A DNA stretch of 64,000 nt from an uncultured Dehalococcoidales bacterium (GCA_905614375.1 CAJQSP010000003.1:6340-70339), one strand, 5' to 3'. Counted from the first letter of the stretch, positions 17,919 through 27,416 are shown. Numbers and translations are program-made. Notes: generated by a model from the letters alone, not told the origin.

Positions 17919-18270
17919 ATATCCGGACAGATATTTAACTTCAGGTCATTCGTACTACTGCCTATCGCGCGGCATTCCCTACTAATCTCGCAGGGTTCAC
18001 CACTAGTTGATAATCGTGGTAATCACTCAAGTTTTAGATACAACCAAAACAATTTGCGATACCGGACGAGCAAGTTTGGGGGTCCCCCAAACTTAGCCGC
18101 GTTCATTTACCAATCCAACCGACCTTTTATTATACGCCTTTTGGTATGTGTTCTAAAAGGGGGGTAGGTCGAAATTGGTTACGAATTACGTCGTTTTGCA
18201 TCCCGATATCTGTCGGGAAATGGCCTTCTTATCGTTGCGATAGATATGGTTTCTGAGGAATAAATTCGAC
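17919..18270. other. Intergenic region upstream of rpoD with palindromes
   Basis: This 352-base stretch has no gene that I can support. It must carry the rpoD promoter. It holds a perfect 23-base palindrome at 18072-18094, a second hairpin TCCCGA/TCGGGA at 18201-18206 and 18213-18218, and the near-inverted pair CGACCTTTT / AAAAGG...GGTCG around 18119-18171. None has a clear terminator T-run. Confidence 0.6.
18072..18094. repeat. Perfect 11-bp inverted repeat with 1-base spacer
   Basis: AAGTTTGGGGG and CCCCCAAACTT flank a single T. The absence of a usable loop makes an RNA terminator unlikely; an operator, a cruciform-forming site or a dispersed palindromic element are the alternatives. Only this copy is present in the window. 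Confidence 0.8.
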
Positions 18271-19302
18271 TTAATCCCAGTTGATGACGAACTTACCGGG
18301 CGCTCCTGACGAGAACTCTTCGTAGGCCTGTGCAGCTTCCTCGATGTTCGATCGAGAAGTGATGACTGAACCCAAGGGGACGTTTCTCTCGGCCGTGAAT
18401 CGAGCTGCTTCCGCAAGACCGAATGTAGAGAATGTCCATGAGCCCATGAGTGTGAGATGTCGGTGGATGATATGCGGAGTCGGCTGATAAGTTACTTCCC
18501 CGCCTTCACCGACCAAGCAAGTTCGACCGAATATACGCGTTGATTCAACTGCTGCTACTCGAGTAACTGCAAGTCCGGCTGCTTCTAGGCTAGCGTCTGC
18601 ACCATCGCCGCGAGTCAGTTCTTTGATTTGCTCTGGCGCGTCGTCGTTAGATGCGTCGACAGTCGCCCAAGCACCGGAATCGGCAGCCATTTTGAGTCGT
18701 TCAGTTGAAACATCTACCGCGATAATTCTCGCGCCCATTTCGGCTCCGAACATGGTGGCAGCAAGCCCAACCGGACCCTGACCAAATACGGCAAGTACAT
18801 CGCGTCCTGATACTTCGAGCTTCTTTAAAGCTTGAAACGCCGTGCTCGCACCGCATGCCAAGTATGCCCCAACTTCGTAATCGACTTCGTCGGGGAGTGT
18901 TACGCATGTCGATTCGTGGGCGACCATGTAATCGCCGTGTCCGCCATGCATCGAACCACCGTAGTAAATCTTTTTTTCAGTTACTTCGCACAATTGTTGC
19001 CAACCGGTTAGGCAGTATTCGCACTGGCGGCAACCTTCGTAGTGATGCTGGATGATTCGGTCACCGACTTTGAGTCCTTTCACATTTGGCCCAAGTGCAA
19101 CTACTTCGCCACAGGGTTCGTGCCCGGGTCGTATTAATTGTCCTTCGTGTTCGTTCGGCGAAGCGGTGCGGTATCGGGAGAAGTCGGATCCACACAATCC
19201 TGAAGATCGTAGCTTGACTAGGACTTGCTCGGATACGGGTTCAACGTCTGGAAAATCGATAACCTCTGCCACGCTGTTTCCGTGAAATGCAACTCCACGC
19301 AT
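18271..19302 (-). CDS. Zinc-dependent medium-chain alcohol dehydrogenase
   Basis: 343 residues of the MDR superfamily. The catalytic zinc ligands are in SGLCGSDFS and RPGHEPCGEV; the structural zinc site is GCRQCEYCLTGWQQLC (four Cys); the Rossmann segment is VFGQGPVGLAATMFGAEMGA with IAVD ending strand 2, where Asp points to NAD rather than NADP. This is the threonine/sorbitol dehydrogenase-like branch, oxidising a polyol or amino alcohol. It precedes rpoD by about 350 bases on the same strand and is divergent from the PLP aminotransferase. The substrate is not known. Confidence 0.85.
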   Translation of the reverse strand: MRGVAFHGNSVAEVIDFPDVEPVSEQVLVKLRSSGLCGSDFSRYRTASPNEHEGQLIRPGHEPCGEVVALGPNVKGLKVGDRIIQHHYEGCRQCEYCLTGWQQLCEVTEKKIYYGGSMHGGHGDYMVAHESTCVTLPDEVDYEVGAYLACGASTAFQALKKLEVSGRDVLAVFGQGPVGLAATMFGAEMGARIIAVDVSTERLKMAADSGAWATVDASNDDAPEQIKELTRGDGADASLEAAGLAVTRVAAVESTRIFGRTCLVGEGGEVTYQPTPHIIHRHLTLMGSWTFSTFGLAEAARFTAERNVPLGSVITSRSNIEEAAQAYEEFSSGAPGKFVINWD

Positions 19303-19442
19303 GTTCGATTCTCCTTGCTTAGGTGCCGAGATTCAGCATCTGTTTTTGAAAGTTGGAGCAATGTATATCAGCGAAACAGGGGAAATTGGCTTTGCAGTCG
19401 GCTCAAAGCGGAAGTAAGCTTGCCCCGCCTGACTAATAAGAC

Positions 19443-20690
19443 ATGACGGCGGCGATGCCGCGATTGGGATCTGCAAATATGGTGGACACGTTCAGTTACG
19501 AAACTCTTTATTCGGAAAAATCGGTTGATACGCCGCTGAATCCGGGGTTACATGCAAAGTACGATTTTGCCGTTGCATACCCGGCTCCAGAGACACTTCC
19601 GCTCGATGGATTGATTCAGTCACTTCAGTCGGCAGTCGATTCTGACAGCACGAAAGTGCTCGCCGAACTGGCGTACTACCCTCATCAGTTGGGTGCGCTT
19701 GAACTTCGTGAGTACACCGCTAAGAAGCTCTCCACGGACCGTGGATTTACCGTAAACCCAGATGAAATTGCTCTTACCAACGGTTCAAGTGAGGCTCTGG
19801 CTCTGGTTATTCAGGCTCTCACGAATCCTGGTGACGTAGTCCTTGCCGAAGAGTTCGTGTACATGGGAACTGCCGCCCAGCTTCGACGCTTCGGTGCTGA
19901 CATTCGTGGTATGGCTATGGACGCGGGCGGGATTATTCCTGAAGCTCTCGATAAGCAGATTACTGCGTTGACCGCTGCCGGTGACAAGCCCAAGTACGTA
20001 TATGTAATCCCTGAACACCAGAATCCCATGGGTTCAACTCTGTCGGCCGAGCGACGCAAGGAAATTCTTGAGATTTGTCACAAGCATGGCCTGCCGATTT
20101 TGGAAGACGACTGCTACGTAGATCTTCGATTCAAAGGTGACGTTCAGCCTGCGTTCAGGGCTCTTGATGACTCAGGAATCGTCGTATACGTTGCTTCCTA
20201 CTCGAAATTGCTTGCGCCAGGACTTCGACTTGGCTACTTCACTGCTTCGCCTGAACTGATGCGACGTGCGTTGAGCTTCAAGCTCGGAAGTGGTCCTAAC
20301 CAATTCGCTGCGATAGCAATTGAGGGTTACCTACGAAATAACCTCGACTCTCACAAAGACAATTTCAACCCGATACTTCAGGCGAAGTGCGACTCGATGA
20401 CTGTTGCGCTTGAGGAGCATTTTGGTTCTTCAGGAGCGACGTGGTCTGCGCCTGAGGGTGGTTGCTACGTTTGGCTCACGATGCCAGAGGGTTCCGATAT
20501 CGCAAGCATTCGTGATGAAGTGTTCCAGCAGGGCGTTGGATACGTTGCCGGTGTTAATTTCGAAGCGGACGGTACAGGGCGAATCGGTCACAACTCTGCA
20601 CGGCTTTGTTTCGCATTCGAATCGGTTGAAAAGAACGCCGAAGGAATCGCTTTACTGGCTCAGCTGTTCAAGCAGCACGGAGCGATGTAA
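19443..20690 (+). CDS. PLP-dependent aminotransferase (class I/II, LysN/2-aminoadipate type)
   Basis: 415 residues, fold type I. Seen: YYPHQLGALELREYTA near residue 80, LTNGSSEALALVIQ near residue 110, EHQNPMGSTLSAERR near residue 200, EDDCYVDLRF near residue 222 (Asp/Tyr holding PLP) and the Schiff-base Lys in YSKLLAPGLRLGY near residue 255. The RLGY-type substrate Arg is present. This layout is that of the MocR-less 2-aminoadipate/aromatic/valine-pyruvate group. There are no linked pathway genes; a terminator follows immediately, so it is probably expressed alone. Confidence 0.85.
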   Translation: MTAAMPRLGSANMVDTFSYETLYSEKSVDTPLNPGLHAKYDFAVAYPAPETLPLDGLIQSLQSAVDSDSTKVLAELAYYPHQLGALELREYTAKKLSTDRGFTVNPDEIALTNGSSEALALVIQALTNPGDVVLAEEFVYMGTAAQLRRFGADIRGMAMDAGGIIPEALDKQITALTAAGDKPKYVYVIPEHQNPMGSTLSAERRKEILEICHKHGLPILEDDCYVDLRFKGDVQPAFRALDDSGIVVYVASYSKLLAPGLRLGYFTASPELMRRALSFKLGSGPNQFAAIAIEGYLRNNLDSHKDNFNPILQAKCDSMTVALEEHFGSSGATWSAPEGGCYVWLTMPEGSDIASIRDEVFQQGVGYVAGVNFEADGTGRIGHNSARLCFAFESVEKNAEGIALLAQLFKQHGAM

Positions 20691-20734
20691 TTATTCTTGT
20701 ATTGCACGGAATTGTAATTCGATTGTTAACCAAG

Positions 20735-20767
20735 AAAAGACCGACTTTAGCGAGCCGGTCTTTTTTG
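20735..20767 (+). terminator. Rho-independent terminator after the aminotransferase
   Basis: AAAAGACCG (20735-20743) pairs with CGGTCTTTT (20756-20764) and a run of Ts follows. Confidence 0.85.
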
Positions 20768-20897
20768 TTGCCTACGTGATTCGGCGAATATGGCAGGAGT
20801 ATTACAGACCGTTAACCGAATTTCGTTGCTGAATCTGCGGTTCGGAGATAAATTCAATTAAGACTCATTTTTGATTGGAACAAAAGGAACGCCTTTC

Positions 20898-21908
20898 ATG
20901 GCATCTGCTGAACTGAACTTGATCGCACTGAAGATGGTTGCTCGCAAGAAGGGCATTCTCGCTGCTGATGAAAGCACTGGGACAATGACCAAACGACTCG
21001 ATAGCATTAATGTCGAGTCGACATCGGAATCACGTCGACAGTGGCGTCAGCTCTTGTTCCAGACTCCCGACATCAGCGATTACATCTCAGGCGTAATCAT
21101 GTACGACGAGACGCTTCGTCAGTCTGATGATTCAGGGAAAACGCTTGTGGAGCTACTTGCTGACAAAGATATTCTCTCTGGCATCAAGGTCGATAACTCG
21201 ACTCACGATCTGGCAGGCGCTCCGGGCGAATTCATCACCGAAGGTCTTGATGGCCTTCGTGGCCGACTCGCTGAGTACTACAAGCTCGGTGCTCGATTTA
21301 CTAAGTGGCGTGCACTGATCACTATTGGCGAAGGTCGACCTTCTGACTATGCCATCAATACGAATATGCACGCTTTGGCACGCTATTCGGCGTTGTGTCA
21401 GGAACAAGGACTTGTTCCAATTGTTGAGCCTGAAATTCTCATGGACGGAACTCATAGCATCGACGATTGCCGATCAGCTACAACTCGTTCGTTGATTAAG
21501 GTATTTGAAGACCTCGACGCACAGAACGTCGATCTTGAAGGCATCGTTCTCAAGCCAAACATGGTTATTTCTGGTTCTGACGCCCCTAACCGAGCGTCGT
21601 CGGCCGAAGTTGCTCGACAGACCATTGATTGCTTCCTCGAAACTGTTCCTGCGAACGTTCCGGGTATCGCATTCCTCTCGGGTGGACAGGGCGACGAAGA
21701 GTCGGTTGTGAACCTCGATGAGATCAGCAAGATTGCTAACACCAAAGAGCTACCTTGGGAACTGACCTACTCATACGGTCGTGGTCTCCAGGCTGCCCCG
21801 CTCGCTGCGTGGTTGGGTAAAGCCGAGAACATTCCTGCTGCTCAGGCTGCGTTCCGGAAGCGTGGACTCGACTCGAGCGCTGCTCGTGAAGGCCTTTACG
21901 CTTCGTAA
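20898..21908 (+). CDS. Fructose-bisphosphate aldolase, class I
   Basis: 336 residues of the Schiff-base (metal-independent) aldolase family that cleaves fructose 1,6-bisphosphate to DHAP and GAP. Seen: KKGILAADESTGTMTKR at the start, RFTKWRA (active-site Lys), IVEPEILMDGTHSIDDC, the Schiff-base Lys of GIVLKPNMV at residue 219, FLSGGQGDEES, and YGRGLQAAPLAAW at the C-terminus. I took ATG 20898, preceded by AAAGGA at 20883-20888; an in-frame start at 20871 has no ribosome site. Class I enzymes are the less common type in bacteria but well known. Strong terminators stand on both sides. Confidence 0.93.
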   Translation: MASAELNLIALKMVARKKGILAADESTGTMTKRLDSINVESTSESRRQWRQLLFQTPDISDYISGVIMYDETLRQSDDSGKTLVELLADKDILSGIKVDNSTHDLAGAPGEFITEGLDGLRGRLAEYYKLGARFTKWRALITIGEGRPSDYAINTNMHALARYSALCQEQGLVPIVEPEILMDGTHSIDDCRSATTRSLIKVFEDLDAQNVDLEGIVLKPNMVISGSDAPNRASSAEVARQTIDCFLETVPANVPGIAFLSGGQGDEESVVNLDEISKIANTKELPWELTYSYGRGLQAAPLAAWLGKAENIPAAQAAFRKRGLDSSAAREGLYAS

Positions 21909-21931
21909 TCGGGTTCGAATTGATGTGGCTG

Positions 21932-21966
21932 ATACCCTCTCCCACTCCGGGACAGGGTATTTTTTT
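21932..21966 (+). terminator. Rho-independent terminator after the aldolase
   Basis: ATACCCT (21932-21938) pairs with AGGGTAT (21954-21960), followed directly by six Ts. Confidence 0.8.
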
Positions 21967-22074
21967 GTCTCTTACTATCTGACGGGCAGCAATCCGCGGA
22001 ATCAACCGGTAAAGTTGCTGTGCCTGTCCTGATTCGAAGGACGGGCGGCAACCGATCCGGAGTGAATATAAACG

Positions 22075-23262
22075 ATGGCCCCAGACGCAATTTCCGATCT
22101 CATAGCAGCCCGATCTGCGCAAATTATCGAAACTCGACGCTTTTTTCACGGTATTCCTGAACTTGGATTCGAGGAGAACGAAACCAGTCAAGCTATTGCC
22201 GATCGTCTTACAGCGGCTGGTCTTGCGGTCGAGAGAGGCATCGGCAAAACGGGGTTAGTAGCGGTTCTCGAAGGAGCAAAGGCCGGTCCACGTCTGATGA
22301 TTCGCGCCGACATCGACGGACTACCTGTTGATGAACTTACCGGACTTGATTTTGCCTCGACCAACGGTCGAATGCACGCCTGTGGCCATGACGGGCACAT
22401 CACAATGACTGTGACCGCTGCTGAAATCCTCGCTGGGATAAAAGATCAGTTGGCGGGTACGTTGATATTCGTGTTCCAGCCTGCTGAAGAAGTCGTTATG
22501 GGCGCTCTGGCGATGATCGATGACGGACTCTTCGAAAAATATCCTGCAGATCGAGTCATCGGAACGCACTTGTGGAACCAGATTCCAACCGGAACGATTG
22601 GCGTGAACAGAGCAACTGTTTTCGCCAGCGCCGACCAGTTCCGTCTCACCGTTCATGGCAAGGGTGGTCATGGCGCAATGCCTCACAAGACCATCGACCC
22701 GGTAGCTGCTATCGCCGAGATAATTACGACGGCTCAGACAGTCGTGAGTCGTGAAGTGCCCCCGAATGATATGGGGGTTCTCACGTTTGGTCAGATTCAT
22801 GGAGGATCAGCACCAAACGTAATTGCCGACAGCGTAACCGTCGAAGGGACTGTGCGTGCGTACACGGCTGAAACTCGAATTCTAATTATGCGGTCCCTTG
22901 AACGAATTGCTAGCAACGTCGCTTCAGCAATGAGGGCAACGACATCGTTTGAAAGAATTCACGGTGCGCCTCCGGTCATCAATGATCCTGAGGTAGCTGC
23001 TTGGGTCACCCAGCAGGCGAGCTTGGTTGTTGGCGAAGGCAATGCCAAGGAATGGGAGCCTGTGAGTGTCGGCGACGACATGGCAGAGTTCAACGATCGT
23101 GTGCCGGGCGTGTACTTCTTGCTCGGAGCGGCACACGACGATGCGAGGGTGGCTGAGCGGGGCATCGAAGGTCACCACAACGCCAAGTTCGACTGGAACG
23201 AAGACTGCTTGCCGCTTGGCATCGAGGTGTTCGTGCGGTCTGCAGTGGACTATTTATCGTAA
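22075..23262 (+). CDS. M20-family amidohydrolase (hippurate/indole-acetyl-amino-acid hydrolase type)
   Basis: 395 residues. Metallo-amidase removing an N-acyl group from amino acids or related amides in the cytoplasm. Seen: RADIDGLPVDE near residue 75, MHACGHDGHITM near residue 100 (metal Cys and His), VFQPAEEVVMGA near residue 135 (Glu pair), KGGHGAMPHKTIDP of the lid domain near residue 200, and HHNAKFDWNEDCLPLG at the end (last His ligand). All M20D ligands are present. The lid domain begins near residue 190 and ends near residue 300. It stands alone between the aldolase terminator and a frameshifted membrane gene. Confidence 0.9.
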   Translation: MAPDAISDLIAARSAQIIETRRFFHGIPELGFEENETSQAIADRLTAAGLAVERGIGKTGLVAVLEGAKAGPRLMIRADIDGLPVDELTGLDFASTNGRMHACGHDGHITMTVTAAEILAGIKDQLAGTLIFVFQPAEEVVMGALAMIDDGLFEKYPADRVIGTHLWNQIPTGTIGVNRATVFASADQFRLTVHGKGGHGAMPHKTIDPVAAIAEIITTAQTVVSREVPPNDMGVLTFGQIHGGSAPNVIADSVTVEGTVRAYTAETRILIMRSLERIASNVASAMRATTSFERIHGAPPVINDPEVAAWVTQQASLVVGEGNAKEWEPVSVGDDMAEFNDRVPGVYFLLGAAHDDARVAERGIEGHHNAKFDWNEDCLPLGIEVFVRSAVDYLS

Positions 23263-23336
23263 TACTGTTGGTTTGAGTACTGATTTGTTGCCTGTGGAAG
23301 CAACAAATTGTCCGAGCTCTTCGTCAATAGTAAGAC

Positions 23337-23715
23337 ATGAAAATAACAGCTTTGGCTAGCGTAATTGAACTCGTCGGTGCGCTCTGGCAGATATTCATTG
23401 AGGTTGAAACCTCGCTTCGTACGATCTATATGCCTACTTTGGTTGTAGGAATCGGCGTTGCTGCTCTCGCACTATTCAGCAAAAAGCGCTGGCTGCTTTG
23501 GGCCTCATTTGTTGTTTGGCCAAGCACGATAATTGGCGGACTAGTGTTTACTGGGATTGCTCTACTTACCATCGGCTACAACACTACGGGCTTGGGAAGG
23601 CATTGTAGCGATGATCATCGTCATTCTCGGCATATTCATTGGTTCCAGTGCCGGATTGATCACAGGCGGAGTGCTCGGCGCGCGTAAGACACGCCGAGCT
23701 GGTTCGCCTGATTAG
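23337..23715 (+). pseudogene. Small membrane protein gene with a probable 1-base frameshift
   Basis: The frame from ATG 23337 gives about 83 residues with three hydrophobic segments (ASVIELVGALWQIFI, LVVGIGVAALALF, LLWASFVVWPSTIIGG and on to ALLTIGYNTTG). At about 23590 it changes to a His/Arg-rich, membrane-unlike tail. In the +1 frame the sequence continues WEGIVAMIIVILGIFIGSSAG, again hydrophobic, and ends with RKTRRAGSPD and TAG at 23713-23715. Joining the two frames gives a four-segment membrane protein of about 125 residues. A one-base insertion near GGGCTTGGG explains it. It may be a true mutation or a sequence error. I recognise no family. Confidence 0.5.
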
Positions 23716-23725
23716 TTCTTTTGGT

Positions 23726-24517
23726 CTAAACGACTGGCGCAGAGCCACCGTCTACGTTGATGGCTGTGCCGGTTACGTAGCTGGCGCGTCCGGATGCTAG
23801 GAAGCAGATCACATCACCGGCTTCTTTTGCTTCGCCGATTCGTCCAAGAGGGACGCCACCGCCGAAGGTTGCCCAATGATCGTCGAGCGAGTAGCTCGGG
23901 TCCTTGGCGTTGATGCCTTCCCAGCGGGTTCGGTGCTGGCCTGACTTCAATACACCTACACAGATTGTATTCACACGTATGTTGTGCTCGGCGAGTTCAC
24001 CAGCCCATGATTTCGTGAGTGAGATGCCGGCCGATCGGGACAGGGAAGTCGGTTGCGAACCGGGTCGAGCAGCCTTGCCGCCGGGAGTGGTCGTATTGAT
24101 GATCGCACCGGTACCAGACGCTTTGAGGTGAGGCAGTGCGGCTCGTGCGCAGTAGATCGCACCGTAAATCTTGATTCCGAAATCGGTTTCCAAATCGGCG
24201 TCTGTCATCTTCTCGAGTGTTGTCGCCGAAGAAGTGCCTGCGTTGTTGACCAAGATGTCGACACCGCCGAACTCGCTTACCACTTTGGCTACCATCGTTT
24301 GAACGCTGGATTCGACAGATACGTCGGCTGAGACACCGATAACTTCTCCACCTGATTCCGCTTTAATCTCGGCAATAGCGGCGTCGAGCTTAGATTGTGT
24401 TCGTCCTACGATGGCGACTTTCGTACCTTCGCTTGCAAGTGACGTGGCTGCTGCTTTTCCTATACCGTCGCTGCCGCCTGTGACAATCGCGACTTTGCCG
24501 GTTAATCCTAGATCCAT
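23726..24517 (-). CDS. SDR-family protein with an altered catalytic site
   Basis: 263 residues. The Rossmann dinucleotide motif TGGSDGIGKAAATSL and the NNAG motif (VNNAGTSSATT) are normal. The YxxxK active site is replaced: after GGKAARPGSQ the sequence is PTSLSRSAGISLTKS, so Thr and Arg stand where Tyr and Lys are expected. The PTSxSRxAG version is a recurring variant I know from SDR sequences of unknown activity. It ends INVDGGSAPVV, as usual. Convergent with the membrane gene and divergent from the alanine-glyoxylate-type aminotransferase. It may bind NAD(P) without normal reductase chemistry. Confidence 0.8.
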   Translation of the reverse strand: MDLGLTGKVAIVTGGSDGIGKAAATSLASEGTKVAIVGRTQSKLDAAIAEIKAESGGEVIGVSADVSVESSVQTMVAKVVSEFGGVDILVNNAGTSSATTLEKMTDADLETDFGIKIYGAIYCARAALPHLKASGTGAIINTTTPGGKAARPGSQPTSLSRSAGISLTKSWAGELAEHNIRVNTICVGVLKSGQHRTRWEGINAKDPSYSLDDHWATFGGGVPLGRIGEAKEAGDVICFLASGRASYVTGTAINVDGGSAPVV

Positions 24518-24811
24518 CGTGTCGGTTCCATTCTTTAGCCCTTTTTCATATCAATCGGTGTGACGATTCCAACGGTTCTGTCGTTCCAGAGCTCATTGGC
24601 GATCGTCACGACCATTGTTGCGACGGATTATAAACACGAAAATCGGAAAATTATTTAGAACTGCGTTTTTGTGCGTGCGAGTTGTACTGTTAAGCCTTGT
24701 GTGATTTTTCCGTTGCCATTGCCGGTTGTAGACATAGTGAACGAACATGGCATCCGATGAGTCACACAGTCGATATATCAAGTTTAAGTAAACATTAGAT
24801 AGGTAAAAGAA

Positions 24812-26020
24812 GTGAAGAACGGACAGCGTTTCGAACCACTTACAGTGCCGCGCAGAGTCATTTTGGGACCCGGGCCTAGCTCGGCGACCCCACGAGTTCT
24901 TCGTGCGATGTCGCTACCTATCATCGGTTATCTTGACCCCGCGTTCTTCGAACTTCTCGATGAACTGACCGGAATGCTTGGGGAGATCTTCAAGACCAAG
25001 CAACGAGCATTCGCTGTTGCTGGTGCTGGATCGGCCGGGATGGAGGCCGGACTTGTGAGTCTGGCTTCGCCTGGCGACACAGTAATTATTTGTTCTTACG
25101 GTTATTTCTGTGAACGGCAGATCATCATGGCCGAGCGACTCGGGTTCAACGTCGTTCCACTCCGAACAGAGTGGGGCAAGTCGATGGATCCCCAGGTGCT
25201 TGCCGAAGCTTTGAAAAAGCATCCTGAAACTCAACTCGTTCTGGGTATTCACGCCGAGACTTCCGTTGGAACCATTCAACCGATTGCCGAGTTTGCTCGC
25301 CTTGCTCATAAGGCAGGTGCGCTATTCATGACCGACGTTGTGACCTCGCTGGCTGGGTGTGAGCTTAAATTCGACGAGTGGGAACTGGACTTTGCTTACT
25401 CAGGTTCGCAGAAGTGTCTGGCGGCTCCTCCTGGAATTTCTCCGGTGGCTATTTCGGATCGTGCGCTTGAGTACATTCGCAATCGGCCTAAACCGCCAAC
25501 ATCGTGGTATTTGGATCTTTCGTTGATCGCTGATTACTGGGGTTCGGAGCACATAGCTCACCACACGGCGCCAGTAAGCATGATTTACGGTCTGCGTGAA
25601 GCGGTCGGTATGGCGTTGAACGAGACGCTTGAGGTTCGTTGGAAGCGTCACGAGGCGAACGCTGCTGCTTTGCGGGCTGGATTGGCTGCTTTGGGATTGG
25701 AATTGCCAATTTCTGAAGACGAGCGTTTAGATCAGCTGACGATCGTGAAGCTTCCGAAGGGGATCGACGATGTGAAGCTGCGCACCCAACTTCTTGAAGA
25801 ATATTCAATTGAGGTTGGTCGTGGGCTAGGCAAGTTCGCTGGCGAAGTAATTCGGATCGGACTGATGGGCGAGTCGTGCGTGCCAGCAAACGTGTTCGCA
25901 CTACTAAACGCTCTTGAGAAGATTCTCCCCGAGCACGGATACGAGGTTGCTAAGGGAGTTGCAGCAGCGGCTGCAAGTGCACAGTTGGCTGAAAACCCTT
26001 CACCTGTATACACGTCTTAG
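24812..26020 (+). CDS. Alanine-glyoxylate / serine-pyruvate type aminotransferase
   Basis: 402 residues, class V PLP aminotransferase. Seen: LGPGPSSATPRVLRAM at the start, AVAGAGSAGMEAGLVSLASPG (PLP phosphate loop) near residue 70, HAETSVGTIQPI near residue 150, TDVVTSLAGCELKFDEW near residue 180, and the PLP Lys in YSGSQKCLAAPPG near residue 204. The C-terminal domain ends RIGLMGESCVPANV, a family landmark for substrate carboxylate binding. It starts with GTG. The likely reaction is glyoxylate + alanine (or serine) to glycine, and the gene converges on glcF, so it fits downstream of glycolate oxidase (inference). A 294-base gap precedes it with no gene I can see. Confidence 0.88.
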   Translation: MKNGQRFEPLTVPRRVILGPGPSSATPRVLRAMSLPIIGYLDPAFFELLDELTGMLGEIFKTKQRAFAVAGAGSAGMEAGLVSLASPGDTVIICSYGYFCERQIIMAERLGFNVVPLRTEWGKSMDPQVLAEALKKHPETQLVLGIHAETSVGTIQPIAEFARLAHKAGALFMTDVVTSLAGCELKFDEWELDFAYSGSQKCLAAPPGISPVAISDRALEYIRNRPKPPTSWYLDLSLIADYWGSEHIAHHTAPVSMIYGLREAVGMALNETLEVRWKRHEANAAALRAGLAALGLELPISEDERLDQLTIVKLPKGIDDVKLRTQLLEEYSIEVGRGLGKFAGEVIRIGLMGESCVPANVFALLNALEKILPEHGYEVAKGVAAAAASAQLAENPSPVYTS

Positions 26021-26055
26021 GCATTCGACGTAGGTTTTAGGCTGATTAGCCAGTA

Positions 26056-27408
26056 CTAACGTTCGAGTCCGTATGCCTGATCGAGTAGGTCAACTACGTA
26101 TCTGACCTTTGTCGATCGTGTGTTCGAATCTTCTTTGGCGACCTCTGTAAGAGCGAAATCCAATTGCATTGCGCAGCCGGGATTACCCGTTGCGACGATT
26201 TCGGCTCCAGTAGCGACAATGTTCCGTGCTTTGCGTTTACCTAGCTGAGCGGACATCTCACGCTGGGTTAGGGAGTAGGTTCCGGCCGATCCACAGCAAA
26301 CCGCTGCTTCGCCAAGCTCGATCAACTCTAGTCCAGTAATCGAGTTGAGTATTGCTCGTGGTGCGTCGGTGATTCGCTGAACGTTCAATAGGTGGCACGG
26401 ATCTTGATATGTGACCTTCACGTTTAGCGTCTTGGTAGGCGCCTCGAATTCGTATTCGACCAGTAATTCATGAATATCTTTGGTTAGCTCGGCGACCTTT
26501 TTTGCCTTATCGACATAGTCAGGTTCGTTGGCGAGTAGCTCTCCGTAGTCCTTCATTGCTGCCCCGCAACCGGCTGAAGCAGAGACAATTGCGTCAGGGT
26601 TTGCTGACAAGAACGAATCGATGTTCTGCTTTGCCATCTCAATGGCTGAGTCTGGTTCGCCTGAGTGGGTGTTCAGCGCGCCGCAGCAGCCCTGTTCCGC
26701 TGTTAGGTGTACTTCGATACCGTTGCGGGTTAGTACACGTACTGTAGCTTCAAGCGTTTCGGCGTGAGTTAATGCCATTACGCATCCTGCCAACATCGCT
26801 ACTTTCGCCTTGCGAATACCCTGAGCCGGGTGAACTTGACCTTTGGCTACGAAGAAATTATCTGAGAGTTCAGGCAAATATGCGTCGGCGAGTTCGGCGT
26901 CACCAGGAAGGAGTTTCAGCAGACCAGTACCGCGTGCGATTGTTCGCATTCCTGATTTTTTGTATAACTTGAGCGCGTTTCCCGCCATTCTCAGTTTTAC
27001 GGGCGATGGCAACATCGTGTTGTAGCCAATTGAACGGGCTGTGCGTTCCGTGAACGATCGTTTGGTGTGCTGTTCGACTTGCGCTCGTGTCGCTTCCATC
27101 AGCTTGCCGTACTCGACGCCTGAAGGGCAGGCCAGTTCGCAAGCGCGGCATTGCAGGCACAAATCCCAGTGTCCAATCACGGAAGGAACCATGTCGAGAC
27201 GGCCTTCGTTGACCGCTTTCATCAGTGCGATTCGGCCACGGGGAGATTCAGATTCGAGTCCGGTTTCAATATAGGTAGGGCATGCCTGAAGGCAGAATCC
27301 ACAGTGGACACACTTGTACAAATCTGACTCTTGCGGTGCGTGAGGTCCTGAGAATCCTGGGAATGTGCCGGCTGGTCCTACTGACACTGTTGGCTTATCT
27401 ATCGACAT
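26056..27408 (-). CDS. glcF: Glycolate oxidase iron-sulfur subunit
   Basis: 450 residues. Two [4Fe-4S] clusters are bound by CVHCGFCLQACPTY near residue 35 and CLQCRACELACPSG near residue 88. The C-terminal half has two CCG (cysteine-rich) domains: GCVMALTHAETL ... EQGCCGALNTHSGE and YQDPCHLLN ... EAAVCCGSAGTYS. GlcF passes electrons from the GlcD/E flavoproteins at the membrane to quinone. It follows glcE after 8 bases and is the last gene of a long minus-strand run. The length is somewhat greater than E. coli GlcF (407). Confidence 0.93.
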   Translation of the reverse strand: MSIDKPTVSVGPAGTFPGFSGPHAPQESDLYKCVHCGFCLQACPTYIETGLESESPRGRIALMKAVNEGRLDMVPSVIGHWDLCLQCRACELACPSGVEYGKLMEATRAQVEQHTKRSFTERTARSIGYNTMLPSPVKLRMAGNALKLYKKSGMRTIARGTGLLKLLPGDAELADAYLPELSDNFFVAKGQVHPAQGIRKAKVAMLAGCVMALTHAETLEATVRVLTRNGIEVHLTAEQGCCGALNTHSGEPDSAIEMAKQNIDSFLSANPDAIVSASAGCGAAMKDYGELLANEPDYVDKAKKVAELTKDIHELLVEYEFEAPTKTLNVKVTYQDPCHLLNVQRITDAPRAILNSITGLELIELGEAAVCCGSAGTYSLTQREMSAQLGKRKARNIVATGAEIVATGNPGCAMQLDFALTEVAKEDSNTRSTKVRYVVDLLDQAYGLER

Positions 27409-27416
27409 CGAAGCGG

